Assembly (NCBI GenBank): GCA_033439265.1
Contig: JAVTVX010000031.1
Location: forward strand, 13,987,001-14,051,000
Source of the DNA: Dillenia suffruticosa
Lineage: Eukaryota > Streptophyta > Magnoliopsida > Dilleniales > Dilleniaceae
Reading direction: 5' to 3'
DNA: 64,000 bases
Shown: positions 23,745-33,193 of the stretch, one piece after another
Numbering within the stretch: position 1 is the stretch's first letter
Layout: each line of letters begins with the position of its first letter
Made by a program: the position numbers and the translations under genes
Notes under the pieces: generated by a model
Told to the model about the DNA's origin: nothing
The model's database searches: none
The model's input: the letters and a program-made list of their open reading frames with translations, nothing else

Positions 23745-24000
23745 CGCCCCCATGTGCGCCTCCCTTGCGCCATCACTCGTGCACATGCCCGTACACGTGC
23801 CCAGCCCGCACCGTCACACCCTCACACCCGCACACGCATCCAGCCCGCACCATCACGCCCTCTCACGCACCCCACTCCTGCGAACCCACCCACACGCACC
23901 CGCCAACCCACGCCTGTAAACCCACCCGCATGCTCCCTCACTGCGCCCGCCCGCTCTCTCACGCCCGCCCGCCCGCCCGCCCGCATGCTTCCTTTAATTT
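23745..24000. repeat. C-rich segment inside the CACTA element
   Basis: Rich in CACCC, CGCACC and CCCGC phrases and very different in composition from the rest of the element. Open Pro/His/Arg-rich frames here follow the composition. It may be captured DNA or an expanded repeat. Confidence 0.6.
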
Positions 24001-24149
24001 GTGAAAATTGCCTCGAGCCATCTCTAGCGAGGTTCTAACCCTAGCATGCATAAAATATTAAGAGCAACACAACCGGCTGACCACATTTAGATATCTAACC
24101 ATATTCCTTTTTTTTATTTCTTATCTTTATTTCATATTTTTTAATAAAA

Positions 24150-24250
24150 ATAAAATAATAAAATAAAATTTTAAAATAAAATTTTAAAATAAAATTTTAA
24201 AATAAAATTTTAAAATAAAATTTTAAAATAAAATTTTAAAATAAAATAAT
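24150..24250. repeat. TAAAATAAAATTT tandem repeat in the CACTA element
   Basis: About seven units of 13-14 bp. Confidence 0.9.
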
Positions 24251-24827
24251 ATTATTCTTCTACATTATAAAATAAAAAGAATTATTAAATAAAATTTTAA
24301 AAATTTTAAAATTTTAAAAAAATTAAAAAAAAAAATCCGTCAGTAATCCGTCGCTAAAATTTCCGTCGGTAATCCGTTGCTAAAATTTTCATTACTAATC
24401 CATCGTTAATCCATCACTGATGGCTGTACAAATTTTTTTTTATTTTTTTTCTTCACCAATATACTGACGGATTAGCGATGAAAAATTTCCGTCGTTAAAA
24501 ATTCCGTCAGTATTCCGTTACTAATTTCTATCATTAATCCATCGCAAATCTCTCGATATTCTGTCCGACATTAATCCGATAGATTTTTTCCGTTAATAAT
24601 TTTCTGTCGCTAATGACGTGTTTTCTTGTAGTGCCTTCTCCAGAGATGGAACCACTTTTGAAGCTTGATTTAAAGGGAGTCTCTTGGACTAGACGGAGAA
24701 AGAAGTCAGTCTCTTCTCAGGCAATTCCTCTAAGGGGCGACTGAGCTTGGGTGGTCCAGCTTCTGCTCTATTGTTCTTTTTTCTTTGTGTTGGCTCTGTG
24801 TTCCTTTCATTCCGTGTACCGAAAAAA

Positions 24828-24843
24828 AGTATTTAGCCCCACT
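24828..24843. repeat. LINE target duplication, right copy
   Basis: Identical 16 bp to 21772-21787. Confidence 0.9.
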
Positions 24844-24899
24844 GCAAACATCTATAATCAGCTTTCTGTGCAATCATATGCTCCTGGATTATTTGTTTA

Positions 24900-25168
24900 T
24901 AGGGGTGGCGGTCCATCACCCACTAAGGGTCTTGATCCAGGAATGCAGAACAATTCTAATGGAGGTACAAGTAAGTATAGTGAGACATGTATATCGGAAA
25001 GCTAATTGCTGGGCGATAACCTTTGCATGCATGGGGCTGGAAGTGGTTATGGGAACGACAGAGTTATCAAACCCCCAGTTGAGCTGTTGCAACTGATTAG
25101 AGAGGATGCGAAGGGACTCATTTTTTGTGAGGAAGGGAAAGCTGGTTACGGGGGCTAGGTGTGGTTTC
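24900..25168 (+). pseudogene. Older LINE remnant (RNase H end)
   Basis: A frame from about 24935 to 25090 reads like the C-terminal RNase H of plant L1 elements (HVYRKANCWA, then a LREDAKGLIF-like tail after a frameshift). It continues after the hAT-like insertion, at 25769 to about 25870, into a T-rich 3' end. It is distinct from the LINE at 21788-24827, which inserted just upstream. Confidence 0.6.
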
Positions 25169-25760
25169 TATGGCTATTATAATACCCGGGTAGTGTCACG
25201 GGTACCCGTGACACTATCTGGTCAAAGCTCGAGTTCGAGCTCGGTCAACTTGGTCGGCAAGTCCTATCTCGAGCTCGTTCGAGCTCGAGCCCATATTTTG
25301 TCAAGCTCGAAACTCGTCGAGCTACCCGGATACCACTCATTTACCCTAACCCACCCATTCTCATTTCTCATTCAGCCGCCTAAGCGATCGAAGGTCTCCT
25401 TCTCCTTCTGATCCTCTCACACGGCGATCAAAGGGCGATTCAGCTGTAACCCAAGTGATCGAAGGTCTCCTTCTCCTTCTAATCCTCTTACCACGACAAT
25501 TGAAGAGCGATCGAAAGTCTCCTTCTCCTCCTCCTCTCACCACGGCGATCAAAGGTCTCCTTCTTCTTCTCCTCTCACCCGGGCCCAATCTTACCCGACG
25601 AGACCCGCAACACTCAAGTTCGAGCTCCTCGATGACATTTTGAGTAGAGTTCAAGCTCTAGAATGACAGGCTCAACGAGCTCGATCTCCCCTACCCTAGA
25701 CTCAAGCCGAGCTCGGGTATTGTGATACCCGAGCTCGACTCGAATGTCATAACAGGGCTA
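25169..25760. mobile_element. hAT-like non-autonomous element, copy 2
   Basis: Related to the element at 20823, sharing the GGTCAAAGCTyGA left region and the GAGCTCGGGTATTGTGATAy right region. Flanking 8-mers GTGGTTTC (25161-25168) and GTGGCTCC (25761-25768) match at six positions. The interior has a CGATCAAAGGTCTCCTTCTC-like motif repeated about four times (25385-25570) that copy 1 lacks. Confidence 0.65.
25385..25575. repeat. Tandem repeat inside hAT-like copy 2
   Basis: The phrase CGATCrAAGGTCTCCTTCTC recurs about four times, spaced 45-65 bp. This explains the larger size of copy 2. Confidence 0.75.
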
Positions 25761-26035
25761 GTGGCTCCTAGGTTGGGTTAGCTTGTGTTTCTTTTCTTTC
25801 TTTTTTTTTTTTTTCCTCCCTTTGTTTGCTTCTTCTATCCTTGGAGCGACAAAAGGGTAGTTTAGCGGGTGATAGACTGTTAATTGTTTTTGGTAGCTGG
25901 AAATGGCTTTAGATTTCTTCACATTCTATAGAAATTCTATGGATCAATGCTTGAATAGAAAACAATCAATGGGGTTGGGTGAAGGATTTCCATCACAGCA
26001 AACATATGTAGTGGATCCTACAAGTGAAATGTAGG

Positions 26036-26658
26036 ATCCCTGTGCAAGTGAACCAAGTGGAAGGTCTTTCTTCCTTTGTGTTGTAGTAGGAATCTCTTTT
26101 ACTTAATCAGTTGTCAAAACTCTAAAATGAATTTAATAGAAACATTTCAATTTTTAGCAAAATTTAATAAAAAATAATTGTATATATAAAACCTATTTAT
26201 ATATATAACTTATCGATCAGAATATAAATAATATATGCAAATGTTGCGAACAATATAAAGTTGACGGGTAATTTGGAAGTCACAACATGATTGATTATTA
26301 TGATATAGCACAATAGTAATATTTTTATTGTAATAAGTCACCTGGCAGTATTCGCACTTGAGAAAATGTAGGTCACACACTTATAAAAGCATTAGTCATT
26401 TCTTTTGTTTTTTAACAGTTTTTTAGCAATGGGGTCTATAAAAGCATTAAACACACGGTAAGAGTGAATTCAGAAAAAAAGAGGACCTCTGTAATTGTTT
26501 TCTTCAACCCACAATTTGAAGCAGAGATTGGACCAGCAGCTACTCTTATAAATCCTCAAAACCCTTCATTATTCAAGTAGGTATCCATGGAAAAGTTCCT
26601 CAAACATTTCTTCTCTCGCAAGCTCAATGGAAACTTCTTGGATACCACGAAAGGTTGA
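26036..26658 (+). pseudogene. 2-oxoglutarate/Fe(II) dioxygenase pseudogene (SRG1-like)
   Basis: Two pieces of the 17329-19731 gene are recognisable. A scrap of exon 3 at 26042-26072 encodes VQVNQVEGL, and the whole last exon lies at 26427-26658 behind an intact TTTTTTAG acceptor. The last exon keeps the iron-ligand histidine (IKHTV) and the RxS residues, but a TAG at 26578-26580 ends it early. The rest of exon 3 and exons 1-2 are absent. Identity to the last exon at 1-209 looks at least as high as to the intact gene. Confidence 0.85.
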
Positions 26659-26999
26659 TGATATACCACAAGCTTGATCTGGTGTACAATAATCCCCTCT
26701 TTTTTATAATCAATGGATATCCGAAGTGATTAATCCAGTCTTCCAACCGATAGGAAGATCTCCTAATGTAGTCATTTTCATTTCCAGAATAATATGTTTG
26801 TTTTTAAAGAAAGATGTTTTTGGTTATGTAAACACTATTATGCAATTTTGTTTCCAACGAGATATGATTAGCCATATCATTGTTTTGCTGCTAAATTTAT
26901 TTCTTCATGGCAATCAGATTTTATGTAGCAGCAATCGTGATTAAAAGAATATAAAGTGGTCTAGACATCGCTAAGGAAAAACACATACACGCAAGCACA

Positions 27000-27670
27000 C
27001 ATTTTTCAGCCATTTGGTTGGATGCTTTGAGCATTTGAATTAGCTTTATTAAGTTTTGAGACTAGAGATTGAGGAGAGAGAAGGATTTGACCAGCAAACA
27101 TGTGGATGATATTAGAGATAAAATCGGTCTCATTCTGTGTTAATCGAGTGATTCCTATTCAAATTTATACGATATGAAAAATAAGAATTCTATTACATCA
27201 ATACTTCATTGACTAATTCTATGAAAGAAACTTTTGCATAAAAGAAAAACAATAGAAGAATTCTTTCCCTATGAAATAGCAATAAGTCGCATAAAATATC
27301 CTGACAGGAGAATTTTTTTTTACTTATCGGAATATACTAATCTAATTCGATTAGTTATAAAGTCTAATTTGAAATTTGATTATTTTGATACTTATTTTTT
27401 ATTTTTAAGATTCAAATTCTAACTTTTATGTCGTTGATTTGAAAGTGGATGATAATCCGGTACCACAAAAAAAAAAAAAAAAAAAAAAAAAGAAAGAAAG
27501 GAAGAGAGTGGATGATAATGCATATTGAATGCCTTGAAAGCCAAAATGGCATGGTGTGGACCGGCTTTTCTGCACACTCGCCGTCCAACGCAAGTCACTA
27601 ACGATCCAGCCCAACCCAAACTAGGGAACTTGGCACATTTTGTTCATGGGTCCCTCGGTGGCCCAGAAAA
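27000..27670. repeat. Local tandem duplication, copy 1
   Basis: Collinear with 27870-28600, offset about 850-1000 bp. Shared landmarks include AGAGATTGAGG, AAAAACAATAxAAGxATTCTTTCC and ATGGACCGGCT-type phrases. The second copy was later extended by a SINE. Confidence 0.65.
27457..27506 (+). mobile_element. Extreme 5'-truncated retrotransposed tail
   Basis: The 13-bp direct repeat AGTGGATGATAAT at 27444-27456 and 27507-27519 flanks only 50 bp: CCGGTACCAC, then about 23 A residues and an AG-rich end. This is the footprint of LINE-driven insertion of almost nothing but a poly(A) tail. Confidence 0.75.
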
Positions 27671-27869
27671 GGAAAAGAAAGGGTTGTACATTTTGCACCT
27701 ATTTGTTCGAATGCTTTATTATTATTATTATTTTAGTTTTTATGATTGATGTTCATGTTATTCCAATTAATCTTGTTGACTACTATGAAACTCAATACAA
27801 GGTTGGCTCTCCCAATTTTTTGTCTTTTCATTTCCAAAACTCGATAGTGCTCTACTATTACACCTACAA

Positions 27870-28480
27870 GGGATTGGTTGTTTGAATGCTTGTTCTAATA
27901 TTAGAGATTGAGGGGAAATAAGGATTTTTAGCAAATATGTGCAAGTATTCTAATGATGGTCCCCATATGACATAAAAATATATGATATTATAGACTGATG
28001 GAACGATTTAAACTCAAATTATTATAATAAGAAAAATAATTTTTTTTGGTTACTTCACTGTTTAAAAAAAAGACTTTTATATAAAAAGGAAAAACAATAA
28101 AAGGATTCTTTCCTATACAATAAAGATTACCCCCAAAAGGGTAATTTCTTTTGTTTTTTTTGTTATACAATGATTTGAATTTGGATCATCAAGTTGTGGG
28201 AGGGGGGTTTGTACCACTATCCTGTCCTTTTGGAGATGGGATAATTTCCATAATACCCATAGAATGGCCTCAAAACCAATGTGGGTTGGTTCAACTGCAT
28301 GTGGGGTTGAGTTCTCTTAAATATAACTGAGATTCGACTCCCGTCGGGAGTATTGAGCCTTCATGTATATGGAGCGTTCTCCATTGGAAGACTCACCTTC
28401 CAAAAAGGAGCCACTACAGCTGTTAGTCTAAATTAGTCAAGGCGAAACCTCAAATATCGGGTGGTGTCCAAGACATGTTA

Positions 28481-28517
<37 letters not shown>

Positions 28518-28600
28518 ATGCCCTCAAAGGCAAATGGCCTACTATGGACCGGCTATGTCCATGGGTTCCCTCGGTAGCCCAGCCCAAGGACTTCTTAAGC
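27870..28600. repeat. Local tandem duplication, copy 2
   Basis: Partner of 27000-27670. It lies directly upstream of eIF4E, so the duplicated DNA may include promoter-distal sequence. Confidence 0.65.
28275..28514 (+). mobile_element. tRNA-derived SINE, copy 5
   Basis: + orientation with a GTTGGTTCAACTGCATGTGG head, a B-box GAGATTCGACTCCC and a pure A tail of over 30 nt (28481-28514). The target duplication AGAATGsCCTCAAA is at 28261-28274 and 28515-28528. It sits about 230 bp upstream of the eIF4E start codon. Confidence 0.88.
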
Positions 28601-28704
28601 CTAAAAGTGATCCTCGAAACAGTTTTGATTTTAAGTACTTAACATGTCAAAACCCTTTTTCTAATAATCGTTCCTTCAAATTGGGTTCTGAAGATCCATA
28701 ACGC

Positions 28705-28707
<3 letters not shown>

Positions 28708-28744
<37 letters not shown>
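28708..28744. repeat. (GA)n in eIF4E 5' UTR, abutting the start codon
   Basis: About 18 GA units end directly at the ATG at 28745. GA tracts in plant leaders can bind GAGA-binding (BBR/BPC) proteins; that role here is inference. Confidence 0.9.
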
Positions 28745-28748
<4 letters not shown>

Positions 28749-31700
28749 TGGTTGAAGAGCTAGCCCGATCTGCATCATCAACAGAAGGTCAAAACAACCC
28801 TAACCCTAACCCTAACCCTAGAAATCCAAGCCCTAATAGCGGAGGAGACTCAGAGCTGGAAGAAGGAGAAATTGTCGACCCAGATGATTCTTCTCTGAAA
28901 CAAGCACTTTCGGCTGATATTCCTCACCAGCCACACCCTCTTGGGAATTCGTGGACTTTCTGGTTCGATAACCCTTCTGCTAAGTCCAAGCAAGTCCCTT
29001 GGGGAAGCTCAATGCGTCACATTCACACCTTCTCAACTGTTGAAGAGTTCTGGAGGTATTGATTTAATGTTCCGAGTGCAATGGTTTCATGTTCTTTTGA
29101 TTGATTTTTGCTTGAATTTCTTTTCTTTTTTGGTTTCTTGATTTTGATTGTTTTTAGTTAACCTGTTTCTGTCGACATATCTGGGGGTACTGATTTAGTC
29201 TTCGAATTGCAATGTGTTTTAGTTGTTTTATATTTATAGATTTTTCTTTCTTCTTGGTTGAATTTCTTCTCTTGTGGTTATGGCATTTGTTTGGTTCTGT
29301 TTAATCTGGAATGGATTTTTTTTTTTGCTCTTTTGTGTTTAGGGATTAGATGAATCTTTGTTGTTTGTGGGTTTGATTAATGAGAGTTTGATGTTTGCAA
29401 AAGGGTCTTTCATTAGATTTGAGTAAATAATATGCTTCCTTTTTCTTTAATGTGGTCTTAATTAGGGCAGTTATCTGGGGAAAATGTACGTGGATGTTTT
29501 AATTAAGGCTGTATTTGTTGGTGGGATGCAATGGTTTTGTGTGATTGAATGGACCCCTATGAAAAAAATCTAAAACGGAAAATTGGAAATTCTTGACTGA
29601 AGAAAGATGCGTAAATTTATTTCTTTGGATGAGCAGCATACTGCACCAATAGGCCTGACGGGGTAAAAAATTAATCCAATGATGTTGGTTTTCTTCTTTT
29701 GTACAAATTTCTGAAATGATTATGATGTGAAGCAAAATGCAAGAACTTAAGACCACTTGTCTCTTGCAATTTCAAGCTATCTTGATAAATTGATTTGTTT
29801 GAAGTCTCAAGCATGGTACTGTTCTAAACAATAAAATCATATTAAAATGGAAAGATCTCCCTTTTGATACGGTTTTGGCCTTTTAACACATCTTCATATA
29901 TATGTTAGTTCTTAATATAATCAACAGAAACCAATGACCCTTTTATGGTGTTCAATAATTATACAAAATACCATTTTTGATACTGTTTATGTAGGTCAAC
30001 CGGTAAGCCCAACCAGTTACTTCCTGACTCCCTTAATCTTGAGTTATCTTTGTTTGAATAGGATTGTGTGGTTGGCCAATAGTATTGTCACTTACTTGTT
30101 TTTTGTGTTAAGTTCCTGAAAGATCTTGAAGATTTGTTGCTAATGGTTTGCCCTGCATCCAGCCTTTACAACAACATTCATCATCCAAGCAAATTGGGAG
30201 TGGGAGCGGACTTTTATTGTTTTAAAGACAAAATTGAGCCCAAGTGGGAGGACCCTGTATGTGCTAATGGAGGGAAGTGGACTGTTACTTTTGGTCGTGG
30301 GAAATCTGATACCTGTTGGCTTTATACGGTATAATGTGATTAAGACTTTATTGGGTAAAAAATATTTTATTTCAAACCGTATGCAGCTTCTGACCTCTTT
30401 TTCATGTGTGAACAATCAGTTACTGGCAATGATTGGTGAACAGTTTGATCATGGTGATGAAATCTGCGGAGCAGTTGTCAATGTCAGATCTAGGCAGGAA
30501 AAAATAGCCTTATGGACCAAAAATGCTTCTAATGAAGCAGCTCAGGTTTGTATAATCAGCGTGACCCTTTCTTGTCAGTGTTATCACTTGCTACTAGGCA
30601 TCACTAATATAGAGAAGCACCATTTGAAATTTGATCTCCTGTTTGTAATAGATAAACAACTAGAGGAAAAGATAATAAATCTATAATTGGAACTACTCTT
30701 TACCATAGTCATAGCAGTGCTGGCTAGATATTCCTTCAAAGAAGTGAACTTTTTGTGCCTTACTAATTGCTTTGAATTATGGGTGAAATACACTTCGTGC
30801 ATTTATGCATTTCTGATGAAGTGTCTTGACTCTTGATTGCATTCATATCAATCATACCTTGAGCTGTGACTCACTGATCTAAAAATGAACTTGGTTGTGT
30901 AATGAGGGTTAAATTTTCATCCTTCTAGTGTTGAGGTGGCTTTTTTGTCTTGACATGATTCCATTGTCGTTCATATATCCTTTTAGAGGAATGGGTGATT
31001 AGGTTGCTGATCCAAGTTCTATAATAGTAGGCCAGTGCTGCTACTTCACTTTGTGAGAAGCCAGGAGCAGCTACATGTTGGCACCAGAAAGCTCCTCACA
31101 TTTACAATACTCCTCCAAAATGAAGAGTCTTGAAACCTATTATGTAACCAATGTTCTCTCATCTTGAGATAGCTGAGCAAAGTAGAAAGTCCCATGTAAC
31201 CATTTAACAAATTTCCATCTGCTCAATTACTTATAAATCAGGGGAATCAGTGTTGTAGCCCAATGAGTTGAAGAGGAGATGAGTTAGTCTTGAGCATGAT
31301 GAAGATGAGATCTCAATGAGCACCTTTTGGAAGATACAAGTACTACTTTCGGAAGTGATGAGTTATACTATCCAGCCACCAAAAAACCATTTTTGTTGTT
31401 GGCCTGATGTAGAGAGAGATCACAACCTGAACCGACATGGAAAACAAAACTTTAGGAGCTACAGATGTTTTATGAGAGTTCCATTATTTAGTTTTGTAGA
31501 TATTCAATTTGTATATCATGCTTTCTGAAAACTGATTGCTTTATACATGACTGTTGTTTGCAATCTCACAAGGTTTGTCATTTTGCAGCTGAGCATTGGA
31601 AGACAATGGAAGGAATTCCTCGACTACAATGAGACCATAGGATTCATATTTCATGTAGGATTTTCTTCTCCTTTCGTTGTGCTAATTTTTCTGAGATGAG

Positions 31701-31796
31701 TCTGTCCCTTGAGCACATTTTGTTTCTGTATGTCTCTCATCTCAGGAGGAAGCAAAGAGGCTTGACAGAGCGGCAAAGAATCGCTACTCATTATAA
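28745..31796 (+). CDS. EIF4E: Translation initiation factor eIF4E (cap-binding)
   Basis: Five exons: 28745-29055, 30163-30328, 30420-30545, 31589-31654 and 31746-31796, giving 239 residues, normal for plant eIF4E. The protein binds the mRNA 5' cap in the cytoplasm and, with eIF4G, recruits ribosomes; plant eIF4E is also a known host factor for potyviruses. The cap-stacking tryptophans W86 (VPWG) and W132 (PKWEDP, with E133) and the third site tryptophan W191 (IALWTKN) are present. The first 60 residues are low-complexity, including an Asn-Pro repeat encoded by CCCTAA units and an acidic [12 protein letters not shown] stretch. The class (eIF4E and not eIF(iso)4E) follows from the length and N-terminus. 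All introns are GT-AG. Confidence 0.96.
28798..28820. repeat. Telomere-like (CCCTAA)n inside eIF4E exon 1
   Basis: Four tandem CCCTAA units (the last ends CCCTAG) encode Asn-Pro-Asn-Pro. It is an in-frame hexamer repeat, so unit gain or loss keeps the frame. Confidence 0.95.
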
Positions 31797-32354
31797 GCTG
31801 TAAGGTGGCTTTTGGGGACATACCGAGGAGGGGGAGGTTGCATGAGAATTATCATTGCGGAGAGATTCTTGCTGCCTTTAGTAGAATGATGGTACTCGTC
31901 TTTGGATCCGGAAATGACCTTTTTAGTTGCTAGGCATTTCTTTGTTTGATATCGTGGTCATCCCATGTAAAAGGATAAGTACAACTTGTTTCATTTGGTT
32001 AATGTCGGTATACAGCTCGCCGTCAATTTCATATCAAAGTTTTTTTTTCTTTTTTTTTCCTTTTTTTTTTTTTCCTTTCTATTTTTTTACCATGTTCAAG
32101 TGCCTCGACTTGGGAATTATTTTGGTTTCAACTTCCGTCACAGGCAGAATGACCTAATTGCTTGTAGCAGCACTATTAATTCACAATCTGACCTGACGGT
32201 CTAAGTCATGTTCGAAGATGGCATAAAATGAAGACGGTACAAAATATTTGTTAATATATTTTCATTCACAGATTTCAGTGTTTTATTTTCATTTTTTTTT
32301 TTAATCAAGGGTATCCGGAGTCATGTTCGGATCATTTGAACATCTATGAGAGTG
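31797..32354. other. eIF4E 3' UTR and intergenic
   Basis: The 3' UTR probably covers the first 300-400 bp, including a long T/C-rich run at 32039-32089. No other gene was seen. Confidence 0.5.
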
Positions 32355-32460
32355 ATTTATTTAAAAGATAATTTTTTTAATATAATTTTTTTCGTTTCCA
32401 AGTAATGAATATAAAATTTAGTTAGTATTATATCACAGAGTTGATTGTCGGTAATTTCAC
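32355..32460 (-). repeat. Possible second SINE-like family, copy 3
   Basis: Aligns with 15432-15555 and 16190-16312 through AATTTTTTTAATATAATTTT and the GAGTTGATTGTCGG right end. Confidence 0.35.
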
Positions 32461-32643
32461 GGTTATATGCGCACATGGAAATCTGGGATTGTCACTTAGA
32501 ATGCTGTGATCCGTAGTTCTGTAATTTATGGTAAAAGCGATGTCAGAGAAGGCATCCAATCACACGTTTGCCAGCAAGAATGTCCATCCAAATGTTCTGG
32601 CTTCTATGGTAAGGGCAATCGCTCACCCCATGTACTACAAATA

Positions 32644-32913
32644 ATGAGAGAGAGAGAGAGAGGAATAACATGGTACTTCGACCTGGAGTTCTAAACCACC
32701 GAAAAGGCTTTGCTACTTGGAATGTGGATTACAAAATACCCAACCAACCCAATAAAAATGGGGGGAGAAAACTTTACGATGAGAGAGAGAGGAATAACAG
32801 GGTACATCTGCCTTAGGGTTCTAAACCACAGAGAAGGCTTTTATGCTTGAAATGTCGAATACAAAACACTCAACCAACCCAATAAAAGGCCGGGAGAAAT
32901 TTTACAATGGATC
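32644..32913. repeat. Tandem duplication, 135-bp unit
   Basis: Two copies starting at 32644 and 32779, each beginning ATGAGAGAGAGAG, with GGAATAACA, GGTTCTAAACCAC and CCAACCAACCCAATAAAA in the same order. It lies just downstream of, or within, the 3' UTR of the bromodomain gene. Confidence 0.9.
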
Positions 32914-33193
32914 TTCCTCTTCTTTACAAAAACGGATACTAACAAGAAAAGAAAGATATTGACAAAAGCAGCCAAAAGGAGACAATCATATTTACAAGCT
33001 CCTTCGCAACTTGTAAAAGCTTATATCTTTGCACCAAGTACTGCAATAAAAACCCACTCTGTTCATGTAGTGTCCTATAGAAAGAAAAGAAGAATTTCAC
33101 CAAAATTCATGTACAGTTGTAAACCTCCTTCCCTCCCATAAAAAATGCTACTGTATAAACAGGTCGAGCTAGTAAAAAGCACAAGTCTGCCTC

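Larger units (their letters stand above)
23449..24633. mobile_element. Non-autonomous CACTA element, nested in the LINE
   Basis: The right end reads, inverted, CACTACAAGAAAACACGTCA, the classic plant CACTA terminus. The left end is CACAACAAAAAATACACTAT, a one-base variant of it, and the two continue into matching ATTAGCGACrG segments. The 3-bp target duplication CCT lies at 23446-23448 and 24634-24636. Subterminal repeats of TCCGTCGCTAAT and its complement fill both ends. Length is 1185 bp with no transposase. The middle holds a C-rich segment (23745-24000) and a TAAAATAAAATTT tandem repeat (24150-24250). It interrupts the LINE RNase H region. Confidence 0.9.
21788..24827 (+). mobile_element. 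5'-truncated L1-type LINE containing a SINE and a CACTA element
   Basis: A perfect 16-bp target duplication flanks it (21772-21787 and 24828-24843), and the right end has a short A run. Without the two nested insertions about 1.65 kb remain. At 22429-22878 a readable frame shows the zf-RVT domain (reverse-transcriptase zinc-binding region: DSLFWNKRADGEF, then CPKSIKVFLWL and the C-x-x-H-x-F-x-x-C-like knuckle). At 23254-23448 an RNase H-like C-terminal segment is seen (HVYIDANRCADKL). Stops and frameshifts elsewhere show it is dead. The reverse-transcriptase core itself is missing. Confidence 0.88.

Noticed and set aside
23754..24038. Pro/His/Arg-rich open frame of 94 codons
   Set aside because: It lies in the C-rich part of the CACTA element, two frames are open over the same bases, and no domain is recognisable.
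28798..28820. Telomere or interstitial telomeric array
   Set aside because: Only four units, inside a coding exon and in frame. The plant telomere unit is seven bases (CCCTAAA), not six.
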